A stretch of 64,000 nt of DNA from UBA935 sp031556725 (GCA_031556725.1 JAVBSL010000003.1:1-64000), one strand, 5' to 3'. Shown: positions 54,201-62,969, counted from the first letter of the stretch. The notes: generated by a model from the sequence alone, not told the origin. Numbers and translations are program-made.

Positions 54201-55422
54201 CATCAGAGGGCTCAGGGCGCAGACCGCAACCCAGCCCGGAGAGGCTTATGCCGCCATGATGGCAGCCGGGGCAGAAAAGAATGCATCCCCTGCTGAACAA
54301 CTGGAGATGGCGGTGAAGCAATACTGCGGGCAGGCTTTTCCGGCGGCCTGGTGGGAGACAGTAATATTTTCCAGACGGGTAAAGGGTTATCGTGAAAATT
54401 TATTAGATCAGTTTTTAGCCGGAGGTGAGTATTTCTGGCGCTTTAATGCAGAGGGCAACCTGTGCTTTGAGCGATATGAAGACATAGACTGGGAACAGCC
54501 GGTACCGGAAAGCGGAGAAGATTTAACAGCGGATGAACAGCTTTTATATCAGGAGCTGTGCCGACGGGGTGCCAGTTTTATGCGGGCATTTAACAGCCTG
54601 ACGTTAGCCGGAAGTGCCCAGGAGGGGTTACTTTCTTTGGCCCGGAAAGGTTATGTTTGTGCAGACAGCTTTTTACCGGTGCGGCAGTGGCTGAATTGGG
54701 ATAAAATTAAAAAGGCAACTCCACGGGCGCGGGTAAATGCCCGAGTGATGGCATTGTCAACCGGTCGTTTTGATATTGTCCGGCCTTTAAAAGAAAGAAG
54801 TATGGAAGAATGGCTGGAGCAGCTTCTACGGGAGCAGAAAATCCTTTGCCGGGAAACATACAGAAGACCGGAAATCGGAAAGGATATTAATCCCGAGGAA
54901 CATATGCAGAATACCGGCTGGGGTAAGGCCCTGGAAGTCCTGCGGATTTGGGAATACACCGGGCGTGTGCGCCGGGGGTATTACGTAGCAGGAATGAGTG
55001 GCGCTCAGTTCGTAAAGGCCGAGGATTATGAAGGCGTGGTTCTGGCTTTACAGCGGTATGCCAATCAACAGGAGGTGGTCTGGCTGAATGCGGCCGACCC
55101 CTGTCAGATATGGGGAAAAGCCCTCGCTGTCAAGGAAGGTAAGGACTTTATGAACATTCCCGGTACCCTGGTGGCACTATGGGGCGGAAAGCCGGTGGCG
55201 GTACTGGAGCGGCAGGGTAAAATCCTGCGTTTTCTGGAAGATGGAATGAGGGATAAGAAGATAATGGATATCTTAAAAGAGCTGGTTTCTTTATATAAAC
55301 AGAAGAGACTGCTGCCCGATAAAAAACGGCTGGTGCTGAAGGAATATCCAGAAACCGCTGAGGCGACATTGAAGAAAGTAGGATTTCATAAAGAAATGTT
55401 GGATTATGTACTGTATATATAA
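51226..55422 (+). CDS. Lhr-like superfamily 2 DEAD/DEAH helicase
   Basis: 1398 residues. Helicase core at 1-400 with APTGTGKT (P-loop, about 45), DELH box (about 169), LSATIEP, SSMELGIDVGDIDQV and IQRLGRAGH-type motif VI (TMQRLGRAGHNPG, about 355). Next come the Lhr winged-helix and beta-barrel domains, and a long C-terminal extension to 1398. The whole length matches long Lhr proteins. Lhr enzymes unwind RNA:DNA hybrids or branched DNA in genome maintenance. An adjoining nuclease partner, often seen in Lhr operons, is absent. It follows the GNAT gene by 16 bp. Confidence 0.9.
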   Translation: MGNVLDLFSPPTKKWFEKAFGAPTKVQEETWPAVMEEKPVLVSAPTGTGKTLSAFLVFIDRLKATARAGELEEKLYVIYVSPLKSLAGDIRENLNRPLDGIGEAEEELYGEKTQINVAIRTGDTIQRDRQRMIKHPPHILIITPESLYLMLTGKSSRSILHTTQAIIIDELHAMIDTKRGAHLMLSIARLDQLCGRPVQRIGLSATIEPLELAADYLSPEKAVIVAPAMEKKVKIEIKGTLPRIGRRKDPVWEELGSEVYKQCQGSKSVIAFSEARRYAEKTAYYVNQLGGDGFARVHHGSLSKEQRLETEKTLRDGSLRLLCATSSMELGIDVGDIDQVLQIGCPRTISSTMQRLGRAGHNPGRISYMYMYPRTAPEGLYCGMTAEIARRGGVEKAAPPRMCFDVLAQHLVSMSTIGYTVEEALEIIKRTYSFRNVTKKDIQDILGMLAGDYEHSREIPVRPRILYDRIHESVTGDTYSRMLAVAAGGTIPDKGLYTIKTEDNVNLGELDEEFVYETRIGDKIVLGSFAWRILRQDKNAVIVAPTSADGARLPFWKGEIKGRSLSTSLEFGKLIRKFAKGIEEDTILEDLAKLGMNESAAESAADFLKRQIEATGILPDDRTIIVEHFTDHTGCHQIMVHALYGKRVNAPLAMLMQHAAGKVMNINVGCVDEEDGFLLYPYGEEVLPEGLIYAILPKGARKILEAMLPVTPAFNMTFRYNAARALMMGMKGQGRQPLWLQRLKSTEMLDFLIEEKNHPLIRETRRECLEEIWDIDGVLEILNGIQSGTIAVREVYTDLPSPMSLPLQWQVEAAEMYSYSPTTDGLRQAVLGELNALDGMKPAAEDLKRQQERKKHPESADQLHSLLMMEGDLLVEELWELGSREDMTAWIEELTGQGTVVYIEPGLWIAAEQQKEYERALEQYDKEALVHILRRMFYYRGGMGLKQICERYFLEEGLTGNILKELLETDSIVEDDSVYYHAKQYSLARKATIRGLRAQTATQPGEAYAAMMAAGAEKNASPAEQLEMAVKQYCGQAFPAAWWETVIFSRRVKGYRENLLDQFLAGGEYFWRFNAEGNLCFERYEDIDWEQPVPESGEDLTADEQLLYQELCRRGASFMRAFNSLTLAGSAQEGLLSLARKGYVCADSFLPVRQWLNWDKIKKATPRARVNARVMALSTGRFDIVRPLKERSMEEWLEQLLREQKILCRETYRRPEIGKDINPEEHMQNTGWGKALEVLRIWEYTGRVRRGYYVAGMSGAQFVKAEDYEGVVLALQRYANQQEVVWLNAADPCQIWGKALAVKEGKDFMNIPGTLVALWGGKPVAVLERQGKILRFLEDGMRDKKIMDILKELVSLYKQKRLLPDKKRLVLKEYPETAEATLKKVGFHKEMLDYVLYI

Positions 55423-55444
55423 ATTTGTTTAACATTACTAGTAG

Positions 55445-55485
55445 AATCAAGTTTGTAAAATGAAATTTACAAACTTGATTTTTTT
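55445..55485 (+). terminator. Rho-independent terminator of the helicase gene
   Basis: AATCAAGTTTGTAAA and its exact complement form a 15-bp perfect stem around a 6-nt loop, followed by TTTTT. Confidence 0.85.
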
Positions 55486-55562
55486 AATAATTATGATAAA
55501 CTTGATTTATAAAGTGCAATAATATTATTTTTAGCTGAGTATATACAGTAGAAAGGAAAAAT

Positions 55563-56756
55563 ATGGTTGAACGTAAAGAATACCTTGAGGATTTAATCAG
55601 CTTTAGGGATAAGAATTTAATAAAAGTAGTTACCGGTATTAGACGATGCGGGAAATCAACGATGTTTGAGTTATATCAAGAATACCTGTTAAAAAGCGGT
55701 GTTAATCCGGAACAGATTATTGCTGTTAATTTAGAAGACGGAGATTATCGGAACATCCGGTCAGCTGAAAATCTTTTCGAGTATGTAAATAATAAGTTAT
55801 CTCATAATTCGAAAAATTACGTTTTCCTTGATGAAGTACAGCAGGTTGAGGACTTTCAACAGGCAGTAGATTGGCTTTATGCAAAAAAGAATGTAGATGT
55901 GTATATTACAGGTTCCAATGCTTTCCTCTTATCAGGTGAACTTGCGACTTTACTTTCCGGCAGATATGTTGAAATAAAAATGCTGCCGCTTTCCTTTAAA
56001 GAATATATTTCTGCCTTTCCCGACAATCAGAATGCGGCAGAGATATATGTAAATTATCTTTCAAACAGTTCTTTTCCGGGAACGCTCGAGCTGGAACGAA
56101 AGAAAGATATCCGGGCATATCTTGAAGGTATCTATAACACGATATTGCTTAAGGACATTGTTACCAAAAGAAGAATTTCCGATCCATCAATGCTGGAAAG
56201 TGTAGTCGAATTCATGTTTGATAATATTGGCAATTTGTGTTCATCGACTAAAATAGCTAATTCCATGACGTCAGCAGGCAGAAAGATAAGTGTCCCGACC
56301 GTAGAAAGCTATTTGTCGGCATTGACAGACAGTTATATTTTATATAAGGTCGGCCGCTATGATATCAGGGGAAAGCAGTACCTTTCGACAGGTTCAAAAT
56401 TTTATGTTGCTGATATTGGACTCAGATACTTTTTACTTGGTTCGGGAAAGGCGGATATGGGGCGTATCTTGGAAAATATTGTTTATCTTGAATTGCTAAG
56501 ACGAGGATATGAGGTTTATGTTGGTAAAGCAGGAGATGCGGAAGTTGATTTTATTGCAGTTAATAATGAAGGTGAGGAATACTATCAGGTATCTCAAACG
56601 GTCCTTGATCCGGCGACGCTTTTGCGGGAATTGTCTTCTCTTGATGCAATTAAAGACCATAACCCTAAATATTTGCTGACGATGGATTATGTACCAATTA
56701 CGTCACACAATGGTATTAAACAAATAAATGTACTGGAGTGGCTGCTGAAGCGGTAA
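55563..56756 (+). CDS. AAA family ATPase with DUF4143 domain
   Basis: 397 residues. P-loop GIRRCGKST (about 25-33), Walker B FLDEVQQV (about 94), sensor TGSNAFLL, and a C-terminal DUF4143 region ending in a nuclease-like pattern (AEVDFIAVNN then YYQVSQTVLD). Same broad family as the ATPase at 2386-3693 but clearly distinct in sequence (GIRR vs GARQ subgroup). Function unknown. AAAGGAAAA precedes the start. Likely monocistronic, as a terminator lies upstream. Confidence 0.85.
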   Translation: MVERKEYLEDLISFRDKNLIKVVTGIRRCGKSTMFELYQEYLLKSGVNPEQIIAVNLEDGDYRNIRSAENLFEYVNNKLSHNSKNYVFLDEVQQVEDFQQAVDWLYAKKNVDVYITGSNAFLLSGELATLLSGRYVEIKMLPLSFKEYISAFPDNQNAAEIYVNYLSNSSFPGTLELERKKDIRAYLEGIYNTILLKDIVTKRRISDPSMLESVVEFMFDNIGNLCSSTKIANSMTSAGRKISVPTVESYLSALTDSYILYKVGRYDIRGKQYLSTGSKFYVADIGLRYFLLGSGKADMGRILENIVYLELLRRGYEVYVGKAGDAEVDFIAVNNEGEEYYQVSQTVLDPATLLRELSSLDAIKDHNPKYLLTMDYVPITSHNGIKQINVLEWLLKR

Positions 56757-56789
56757 TAAAAGGACCAGTAAATAAGAGAGAGGTACACT

Positions 56790-57971
56790 ATGAATTACGA
56801 AATAGTACACTTACCAAAAGAACAGTGGAAAGATTATGTTATTCCAATGGGGTATACCACCACAGAATACTATGAGGTATCAAAGGAACAAAGCCAGTCA
56901 GGTTTTATAATTACTGTAGAGAAAAGGCCATTTGATGAAGCGATAACGCATACACCGGAGGAATATGATTTTCCGGATAAATTGTATATGGAGCATTGGG
57001 AAGATGCATATGCATGGGGTATAATTCACGAGGGAGAACTAATTGCCGCAGTGGAAACCAATCCTGAAAAGTGGTCTAACCGTTTACGGATAACCGAGCT
57101 TTGGGTAGCAGATGCTTATCAGAAGCAGGGTATTGGCCATGAGCTGATAGAGTTGGTAAAAGAGCAGGCCAGACAGGAGCGCCGCCGGGCGGTTATTCTG
57201 GAAACCCAATCCTGCAATGTAAATGCAGTTGATTTTTACCTCCATGAAGGATTTACCTTAATCGGAATGGATACCTGCTGCTACCAGAACAACGATTTGC
57301 AGCGGAAGGAAGTGCGGTTGGAGCTGGGATGGTTTCCGGAACGAAAGATAAGGTTGTCCCGGGATGAAGTGGAGATCCGGCGAGAGACGCCTGAAGACTG
57401 GTATGCCGTGGAGCGGATGACCCAGCAGTCCTTCTGGAATAAACATACCCGGGGGTGCAACGAGCATTATCTGGTTCACAAGCTGTGGCAGGATCAGGAC
57501 TATCTGCCGTCAATCAGCCGGATTGCCTGTAAGGATGGAGAGGTGATCGGCTGTATCATGTATTCCAGAGCCTATGTACAGGATGGGGATAAGCGGCATG
57601 ACATTGTTACCTTCGGCCCTTTATGTGTTACCCCCAAATGGCAGGGTACCGGTGTGGGTGAGATGCTGCTTAAAGAAACCATGAAACTGACAGCTGAGGC
57701 TGGATATCCGGGAATTGTTATTTTTGGTGAGCCGGATTATTATCCTCAGATAGGGTTTAAGACTTGTGACCATTTTCAGATTACTACCAGAGATGGGAAA
57801 AATTTTGATGCCTTTATGGGCATTGAGTTAATAGAAGGCGGTATGCAGGAGATCAAGGGAAAATTTTATGAAGCAGAGGTATTTGAAGACTTACCCATGG
57901 AGGAAGCAGAAAAATATAATCAGCTGTTCCCACCGCTGAAAAAGCAGTATTTTCCTTCACAATGGGATTAA
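56790..57971 (+). CDS. Tandem GNAT acetyltransferase (two fused domains)
   Basis: 393 residues. An N-terminal GNAT (about 50-165; AYQKQGIGHELIELVKEQ, then YLHEGFTLIG) is followed by a second complete GNAT (about 190-330; GPLCVTPKWQGTGVGEMLLK, then YYPQIGFKTCDHF). Each has its own acetyl-CoA loop. Substrates unknown. Two different acceptors or one internal dimer are possible. A TetR gene follows by 12-20 bp and may be in the same transcript. Confidence 0.85.
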   Translation: MNYEIVHLPKEQWKDYVIPMGYTTTEYYEVSKEQSQSGFIITVEKRPFDEAITHTPEEYDFPDKLYMEHWEDAYAWGIIHEGELIAAVETNPEKWSNRLRITELWVADAYQKQGIGHELIELVKEQARQERRRAVILETQSCNVNAVDFYLHEGFTLIGMDTCCYQNNDLQRKEVRLELGWFPERKIRLSRDEVEIRRETPEDWYAVERMTQQSFWNKHTRGCNEHYLVHKLWQDQDYLPSISRIACKDGEVIGCIMYSRAYVQDGDKRHDIVTFGPLCVTPKWQGTGVGEMLLKETMKLTAEAGYPGIVIFGEPDYYPQIGFKTCDHFQITTRDGKNFDAFMGIELIEGGMQEIKGKFYEAEVFEDLPMEEAEKYNQLFPPLKKQYFPSQWD

Positions 57972-57992
57972 CGGAAAGGCCAGGTGATTGTT

Positions 57993-58577
57993 ATGTCAGA
58001 AGTAACCAAAAGAGCTTTGGAGACTTCTTTAAAAAATTTACTTGCAAAAAAACCGCTGGATAAGGTAACTATTGCGGATATCGCAGATGACTGCGGGGTT
58101 AACCGCATGACCTTTTACTATCATTTTAAAGATATTTATGATTTGGTGGAATGGTCCTGCCTGCAGGAAGGGGCTAAGGCTCTGAATGGGAAAAAGACCT
58201 ATGACACCTGGCAGCAGGGGTTTTTGCAAATCTTTCAGGCAGTGCAGGAAAACCGGGTATTTATCGAGAATGTCTATCATTCGGTAAGCCGGGAGCATGT
58301 AGAAGTATATCTTTATGAGCTGACGTATGACCTGATGATTGGGGTTGTGGAAGAAATGTCAACAGGAATAAAAGTTCGGGCGGAGGATAAGAAATTTATA
58401 GCCGACTTTTATAAATTTGCTTTTGTGGGTATTATGCTGGAATGGATCAAAAATGGTATGAAGGAAGATACAGAAAGTATCATTGAAAGGCTGAATATGT
58501 TGATTCAAGGGGATATTGCCAGAGCATTGGAAACCTTCCGGACAGATAAATCTTATCAAAAAGAACAAAATGATTAA
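57993..58577 (+). CDS. TetR-family regulator (DhaS-like)
   Basis: 194 residues from ATG 57993, behind AGGTGATTGTT; GTG 57984 is an alternative. The N-terminal HTH (VTIADIADDCGVNRMTFYYHF) is followed by a C-terminal TetR_C_8-type domain as in DhaS-like regulators. It ends 124 bp before the oleate hydratase start, with a terminator and an operator-like repeat (58657-58673) between. A role in repressing the hydratase gene in response to fatty acid is inferred from position. Confidence 0.85.
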   Translation: MSEVTKRALETSLKNLLAKKPLDKVTIADIADDCGVNRMTFYYHFKDIYDLVEWSCLQEGAKALNGKKTYDTWQQGFLQIFQAVQENRVFIENVYHSVSREHVEVYLYELTYDLMIGVVEEMSTGIKVRAEDKKFIADFYKFAFVGIMLEWIKNGMKEDTESIIERLNMLIQGDIARALETFRTDKSYQKEQND

Positions 58578-58591
58578 AAACCTTACATTCT

Positions 58592-58629
58592 TCTCCTCTT
58601 GATAGAAATCTTATCAAGGGGAGATTTTT
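58592..58629 (+). terminator. Rho-independent terminator after TetR gene
   Basis: TCTCCTCTTGATA pairs with TATCAAGGGGAGA (13 bp, one wobble) around a 7-nt loop, followed by TTTTTG. It separates the TetR transcript from that of ohyA. Confidence 0.8.
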
Positions 58630-58656
58630 GTTTATTGGAACCTTCGCAAAAGACCT

Positions 58657-58673
58657 TTATGATGTGGTCATAA
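58657..58673. promoter_or_regulatory. Operator-like inverted repeat in the ohyA promoter
   Basis: TTATGA-TGTGG-TCATAA is a perfect 6-bp inverted repeat overlapping a CATAAT -10-like box at 58669-58674, and a GACC...GGTC pair is nested in it. It sits about 28 bp upstream of the hydratase start codon, an expected place for TetR binding. Confidence 0.6.
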
Positions 58674-58700
58674 TCAAATTTTACGAAGGAGGTAGTTATT

Positions 58701-60476
58701 ATGTATTACTCAAACGGAAACTATGAAGCATTTGCAAGACCCCTGAAACCGGAAGGTGTTGACCGGAAGTCAGCCTATTTGATCGGCTCCGGCCTGGCAT
58801 CCCTTTCTGCCGCAGCTTACCTGGTGCGTGACGGACAGATGAAAGGTGAACATATACACATTCTGGAAAAGGATCCCATTCCGGGCGGCGCCTGCGACGG
58901 ATATGAATATCCTGATCGTGGCTATGTAATGCGGGGTGGCCGGGAAATGGACAATCACTTTGAGTGTATGTGGGATATCATGCGCTCCATTCCTTCCATA
59001 GAAACGGAAGGGGTTTCGGTACTGGATGAATACTATTGGCTGAACAAAGCTGACCCCAACTATTCCCTGTGCCGTGCCACTGTAAACCAGGGTGAGGATG
59101 CTCACACCGACGGCAAGTTCGGATTGTCTGATAAGGCCAGTTTGGAAATCATGAGTTTGTTTATGATGGCGGATGAAAAGCTCTATAACCTGCGCATTGA
59201 TGAGGTGTTCAGTGACGAAGTTCTGAATTCTAATTTCTGGATGTACTGGCGGACCATGTTTGCTTTTGAAAATTGGCATTCAGCTCTGGAAATGAAATTA
59301 TATCTGCATCGGTTCGTACATCATGTAGGTGGCTTACCGGATTTTAAAGCACTGCGTTTCACCAAGTACAACCAGTATGAGTCCATGATCCTGCCCATGG
59401 TAGAATATTTGAAAGAGCATGGCGTACAATTTCATTATGATATGCAGGTGGTTGATGTACAGTTTGATATCAAGCCCGGGAAGAAGGTTGCCAAACGTAT
59501 TATTTGTATTCATGAAGGTAAAGAAACCAGTATCGATTTAACCGAGGATGATTTACTGTTTATTACTAACGGCGGCTGCGTGGAAAACTCAACCCTTGGC
59601 GATCAGAACAATCCGGCTCCCATGAATGTGGAAATCAAAGACGGATGTGGTTGGGACTTGTGGCGAAAAATAGCCGCTCAGGATTCTTCCTTTGGTCATC
59701 CTGACAAGTTCTGCGGTGATCCGGAGAAGACCAACTGGATGTCGGCTACGGTAACCACTTTGGATGACCGGGTAGTTCCCTATATCCAGAAAATCTGTCA
59801 GAGAGATCCTTTCAGCGGTAAGGTGGTGACCGGCGGTATCGTAACAGCCAGAGATTCCAGTTGGCTGCTTAGCTGGACCTTTAACCGTCAGCCCCAGTTC
59901 CGTACTCAGCCCGGCGATCAGCTGGTAGGATGGGTATACGGACTGTTCAGTGACAAGCCGGGTGATTATGTGAAAAAGACCATGCGTGAATGTACAGGTA
60001 AGGAAATCTGTATGGAGTGGCTGTACCATATGGGCGTTCCCACCGGACAGATTGAAGAGCTGGCAGCCAACAGCGTAAAGACAGTTCCCTGTATGATGCC
60101 TTATATTACAGCATTCTTTATGCCTCGTGAGGCAGGAGACCGTCCTAACGTAGTACCTGATGGTGCGGTAAACTTTGCTTTCCTCGGACAGTTCGCCGAA
60201 ACAGAGAGAGATACTATTTTTACCACTGAGTATTCAGTACGGACCGGAATGGAAGCGGTTTATACCCTGTTGGATATTGACAGGGGCGTGCCGGAGGTAT
60301 GGGGCAGTGTCTACGATGTCAGGGACTTGCTGGATGCTACCGTGAAGCTTTCGGATGGTAAGAAAGTAACTGATCTGGATTTACCGTTTAAGGCAAAGGT
60401 GGCTTTGAAGGAAGGGTTAAAGAAAATCAAGGACACAGAAGTAGAAAAGTTATTGAAAGAATATAAGCTGATTTAG
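58701..60476 (+). CDS. ohyA: Oleate hydratase
   Basis: 591 residues, full length for the family. FAD-binding GSGLASLSAAAY (29-40), GGREMDNHFECMWD with Glu82, and Tyr201 in MKLYLHRF; Glu82 and Tyr201 match the catalytic numbering of the Staphylococcus aureus enzyme. C-terminal domain with REAGDRPNVVPDGAVN. Hydrates cis-9 fatty acids such as oleate to 10-hydroxystearate; FAD has a structural or charge role rather than a redox one. Acts at the inner face of the membrane. ACGAAGGAGG precedes the ATG. Bacteria use it to detoxify unsaturated fatty acids. Confidence 0.95.
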   Translation: MYYSNGNYEAFARPLKPEGVDRKSAYLIGSGLASLSAAAYLVRDGQMKGEHIHILEKDPIPGGACDGYEYPDRGYVMRGGREMDNHFECMWDIMRSIPSIETEGVSVLDEYYWLNKADPNYSLCRATVNQGEDAHTDGKFGLSDKASLEIMSLFMMADEKLYNLRIDEVFSDEVLNSNFWMYWRTMFAFENWHSALEMKLYLHRFVHHVGGLPDFKALRFTKYNQYESMILPMVEYLKEHGVQFHYDMQVVDVQFDIKPGKKVAKRIICIHEGKETSIDLTEDDLLFITNGGCVENSTLGDQNNPAPMNVEIKDGCGWDLWRKIAAQDSSFGHPDKFCGDPEKTNWMSATVTTLDDRVVPYIQKICQRDPFSGKVVTGGIVTARDSSWLLSWTFNRQPQFRTQPGDQLVGWVYGLFSDKPGDYVKKTMRECTGKEICMEWLYHMGVPTGQIEELAANSVKTVPCMMPYITAFFMPREAGDRPNVVPDGAVNFAFLGQFAETERDTIFTTEYSVRTGMEAVYTLLDIDRGVPEVWGSVYDVRDLLDATVKLSDGKKVTDLDLPFKAKVALKEGLKKIKDTEVEKLLKEYKLI

Positions 60477-60481
60477 CAGGA

Positions 60482-60514
60482 AGGAGATACCTCAGATTTA
60501 TTGGGGTATCTCCT
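60482..60514 (+). terminator. Terminator-like hairpin after ohyA
   Basis: AGGAGATACCTC pairs with GGGGTATCTCCT (12 bp, one wobble) around a 9-nt loop, 5 bp after the ohyA stop. The downstream tract is A-rich rather than T-rich on this strand, so efficiency is uncertain. Confidence 0.55.
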
Positions 60515-60667
60515 AAATAAATCCTACCATTTGCTTGATCGGTTCACCCTTAAATAAATGGATTCCGGTAAATGGTGCAATGTGTAGAGATTCAATTTCT
60601 TCGTGGATATTCAACTCGATCTCATTGATTGCGTTCTGTACGATATTTATTCAATCCATTCTTTCAT
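60513..60667 (-). pseudogene. Eroded gene remnant (minus strand)
   Basis: On the minus strand GAGAGGGATG opens MKEWIE and stops at once. After a frame change the sequence stays open as about 45 residues (NAINEIELNIHEEIESLHIA, then GEPIKQMVGFI) to a TAG at 60513. The start resembles AraC-family N-termini, and the rest is too short to classify. I read it as a decayed gene. The stretch 60668-60748 holds nothing else that I recognise. Confidence 0.35.
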
Positions 60668-60748
60668 CCCTCTCTCGTTAACCACATGATAACAGTTCAT
60701 AAACGAGTTTTCTTGAATAATCTTGCACTGATCTGTCAGGTGAAAGGG

Positions 60749-60958
60749 CTACTCGGAATCACTATATTCCTCCCAAAATAAGTCGTTTAATGTTTTGTCC
60801 AGTTCTTTACAGATTGCAGTGCATAACTTCAAAGAAGGATTATAGTCTCCGGCTTCAATCATTCCGATGGTCTGCCTGGTGACATCAGTTCTCTCAGCCA
60901 ATTCAATTTGCGAAAGGCCTTTTTCCATTCTTGCCATTTTCATTTTTAAATTCTTCAT
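60749..60958 (-). CDS. Small Xre-family HTH regulator
   Basis: 69 residues from ATG 60958 (AGAGGTGA upstream), essentially one HTH: MARMEKGLSQIELAERTDVT, then QTIGMIEAGDYNPSLKL. The end LNDLFWEE is typical of small YozG/YgzD-like regulators. It starts about 18 bp after the DUF6483 gene on the same strand, so the two probably form an operon. Confidence 0.87.
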   Translation of the reverse strand: MKNLKMKMARMEKGLSQIELAERTDVTRQTIGMIEAGDYNPSLKLCTAICKELDKTLNDLFWEEYSDSE

Positions 60959-60976
60959 AGTCACCTCTTTGTACGG

Positions 60977-61360
60977 TCAGCTCAGTAGTTGTGTAAAGCT
61001 GTCAAATAATGAAATACCAAATTGGTTGGATATTTCCTGTAACCCGCTAATTATTTCCTGACGGGTATAATTACAAAGTTCCAGATAATCATCGGAGTAA
61101 TCGTTTATATGTGCGTAAAAAGCTAATGCAAGCTCATAATTTTTCAAATCATCGGTATCAATGTCATAAAGTAGATTTTCAGCCTCATTTATTTGACCGT
61201 TGTCAGCTAAAGTAATTAGTTTTTTGAAAAAGGATTGGCCGCTGGTATGCACACTTTCGCCAGGCAACTCAACGTATGCCATTTCCTTATGCAAAACAAG
61301 CCTTGCTAATAACCGGACAATATCTTTAATCAGACGTATCAGATAATCTTGTTCAAACAT
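60977..61360 (-). CDS. DUF6483 family protein
   Basis: 127 residues from ATG 61360 (GGAGGG at 6-nt spacing; ATG 61366 touches that box). All-helical, beginning FEQDYLIRLIKDIVRLLARL, and with TPR-like alternation in the second half (GQINEAENLLYDIDTDDLKN). This matches DUF6483 as I recall it. Function unknown. Upstream partner of the small Xre regulator. Confidence 0.75.
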   Translation of the reverse strand: MFEQDYLIRLIKDIVRLLARLVLHKEMAYVELPGESVHTSGQSFFKKLITLADNGQINEAENLLYDIDTDDLKNYELALAFYAHINDYSDDYLELCNYTRQEIISGLQEISNQFGISLFDSFTQLLS

Positions 61361-61534
61361 ATGCATCCCTCCACTTGCATTATATGATAACTTTTATATA
61401 ATGTCAAATATATATTGCATATGCAAAATATAAATTACCATGCCATTAAGGGAACCCAACTATTTATAATGTGTTCAGGGAATTTGTATGTTAGAATAAA
61501 GTCAGCAACAAATCAGACAGGAGGTCTAAGTAAA

Positions 61535-62320
61535 ATGAATGAAACCAAGTTTGATGGTATGGGAAAAGTCTATGCAAAGTTCCGTCCGGCATATCCGCAG
61601 GAGTTTATTGATTATCTATATTCTGAAGTAGGGATTAATAAGGACAGTGTTATCGCTGATATTGGTTCGGGAACTGGTATTTTAACAAAACAATTACTTG
61701 AAATGGGCAATAGAATATTTTCCGTTGAACCAAATGAAGATATGCGAGCAGTTGCCGAAGCGGATTTAAGTTACCACAATAATTTTATTTCTGTGAATGG
61801 TACTGCCGAGAATACAACCCTTGCGGATAGCAGTGTTGACTTTATTACCGTTGCACAGGCTTTTCATTGGTTTGACAGAGCGAATTTCAAGGCAGAGTGC
61901 GGCCGCATTCTCAAACCGAAGGGCAAGATTATTCTTGTTTGGAACAGCCGGGTTTTCAGTGCGGAAGCAGTACAGGATGGAGATGCGATTAACAGAAAAT
62001 ATTGTCCTAATTTCAAGGGCTTTAGCGGTGGTATGCGTGGTGAAGAGAGAGAAGGTGAGTTCAACGATTTTTTTACCGGGAAGTATGAAACAAAGGATTT
62101 TCAAAATGACCAGACTTTTGATTTGAACGGATTTATAGGACGCAACTTATCTGCGTCCTATGCACTCAAAGCGAACGACAAAAACTACGCCGCATATATT
62201 GATGAATTGACAAAGAGTTTTAACAAGTATGCTGTTGATGGAAAAATGATAATGCCTAATGTTACGAGAAGCTATGTGGGCAACATACAATTGTTTATTG
62301 ATCTAATATCTGCCCATTAG
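61535..62320 (+). CDS. Class I SAM-dependent methyltransferase
   Basis: 261 residues from ATG 61535, chosen for AGGAGG 9 nt upstream. The in-frame upstream segment back to 61415 lacks a ribosome binding site. Motif I is IADIGSGTGILTKQLL, motif II FSVEPNEDMRAVA, and post-I AQAFHWFDRANF. This is a common group of small-molecule methyltransferases; the acceptor is unknown. Its 3' end overlaps the convergent Fe-S gene by 26 bp. Confidence 0.87.
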   Translation: MNETKFDGMGKVYAKFRPAYPQEFIDYLYSEVGINKDSVIADIGSGTGILTKQLLEMGNRIFSVEPNEDMRAVAEADLSYHNNFISVNGTAENTTLADSSVDFITVAQAFHWFDRANFKAECGRILKPKGKIILVWNSRVFSAEAVQDGDAINRKYCPNFKGFSGGMRGEEREGEFNDFFTGKYETKDFQNDQTFDLNGFIGRNLSASYALKANDKNYAAYIDELTKSFNKYAVDGKMIMPNVTRSYVGNIQLFIDLISAH

Positions 62321-62912
62321 TCGAGATGGTTACCACCTGCCAGGGAATCATTTTGCCGCTGTTTTGCAGAGCCGCTTTTACAGCATATTCAATGCCTCCG
62401 CAGCAGGGTACTTCCATCCGCACCACCGTAACCGATTTTATGTTATTGTTTTTGAGGATGGCAGTCAGTTTTTCACTGTAATCACCTTCGTCCAGCTTAG
62501 GACAGCCAATGACAGTAATCTTATTTTTCATAAACTCAGTATGAAAATTACCGTAAGCATAAGCAGAACAATCAGCAGCTACCAAAAGATTGGCATTTTC
62601 AAAATAAGGTGCATTTACCGGAACCAATTTAATCTGTACCGGCCATTGATTCAGCTGTGAGGTTATATTCTGCATCGGGGAAATATTTCGTGCAACTTCG
62701 GCCTCATTATATTCCAGTGCTTCCCGCTCTTCAAAGGAGATAGCACCAGTCGGGCAGACCGGCAGACAGTTGCCCAAACCGTCACAGTAATCATCCCGCA
62801 AAAGTTCAGCTTTACCGTCGATAAGTCCGATTGCTCCTTCGTGACAGGCTGATACACAAAGTCCGCATCCATTACACTTTTCTTTATCAATTCTAATAAT
62901 TTGTCTGATCAT
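62295..62912 (-). CDS. 4Fe-4S ferredoxin-domain protein (hcp-neighbour type)
   Basis: 205 residues. Two cluster sites at the N-terminus, CNGCGLCVSACHEGAI (13-28) and CDGLGNCLPVCPTGAI (about 43-58), then an alpha/beta part (VNAPYFENANLLVAADCSAY, IGCPKLDEGDY) and a C-terminal PCCGGIEYAV. This layout is that of cytoplasmic Fe-S proteins found near hybrid cluster protein genes and nitrosative-stress regulators. Divergent from a Crp/Fnr gene, with a palindromic operator between, so probably regulated by it. The hcp gene itself is not in the window. Confidence 0.83.
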   Translation of the reverse strand: MIRQIIRIDKEKCNGCGLCVSACHEGAIGLIDGKAELLRDDYCDGLGNCLPVCPTGAISFEEREALEYNEAEVARNISPMQNITSQLNQWPVQIKLVPVNAPYFENANLLVAADCSAYAYGNFHTEFMKNKITVIGCPKLDEGDYSEKLTAILKNNNIKSVTVVRMEVPCCGGIEYAVKAALQNSGKMIPWQVVTISTNGQILDQ

Positions 62913-62969
62913 TTATATGTCCTCCTTGTTTTTCCAAGTATAGTGTAATATACTGAAAACAAAAAAACT

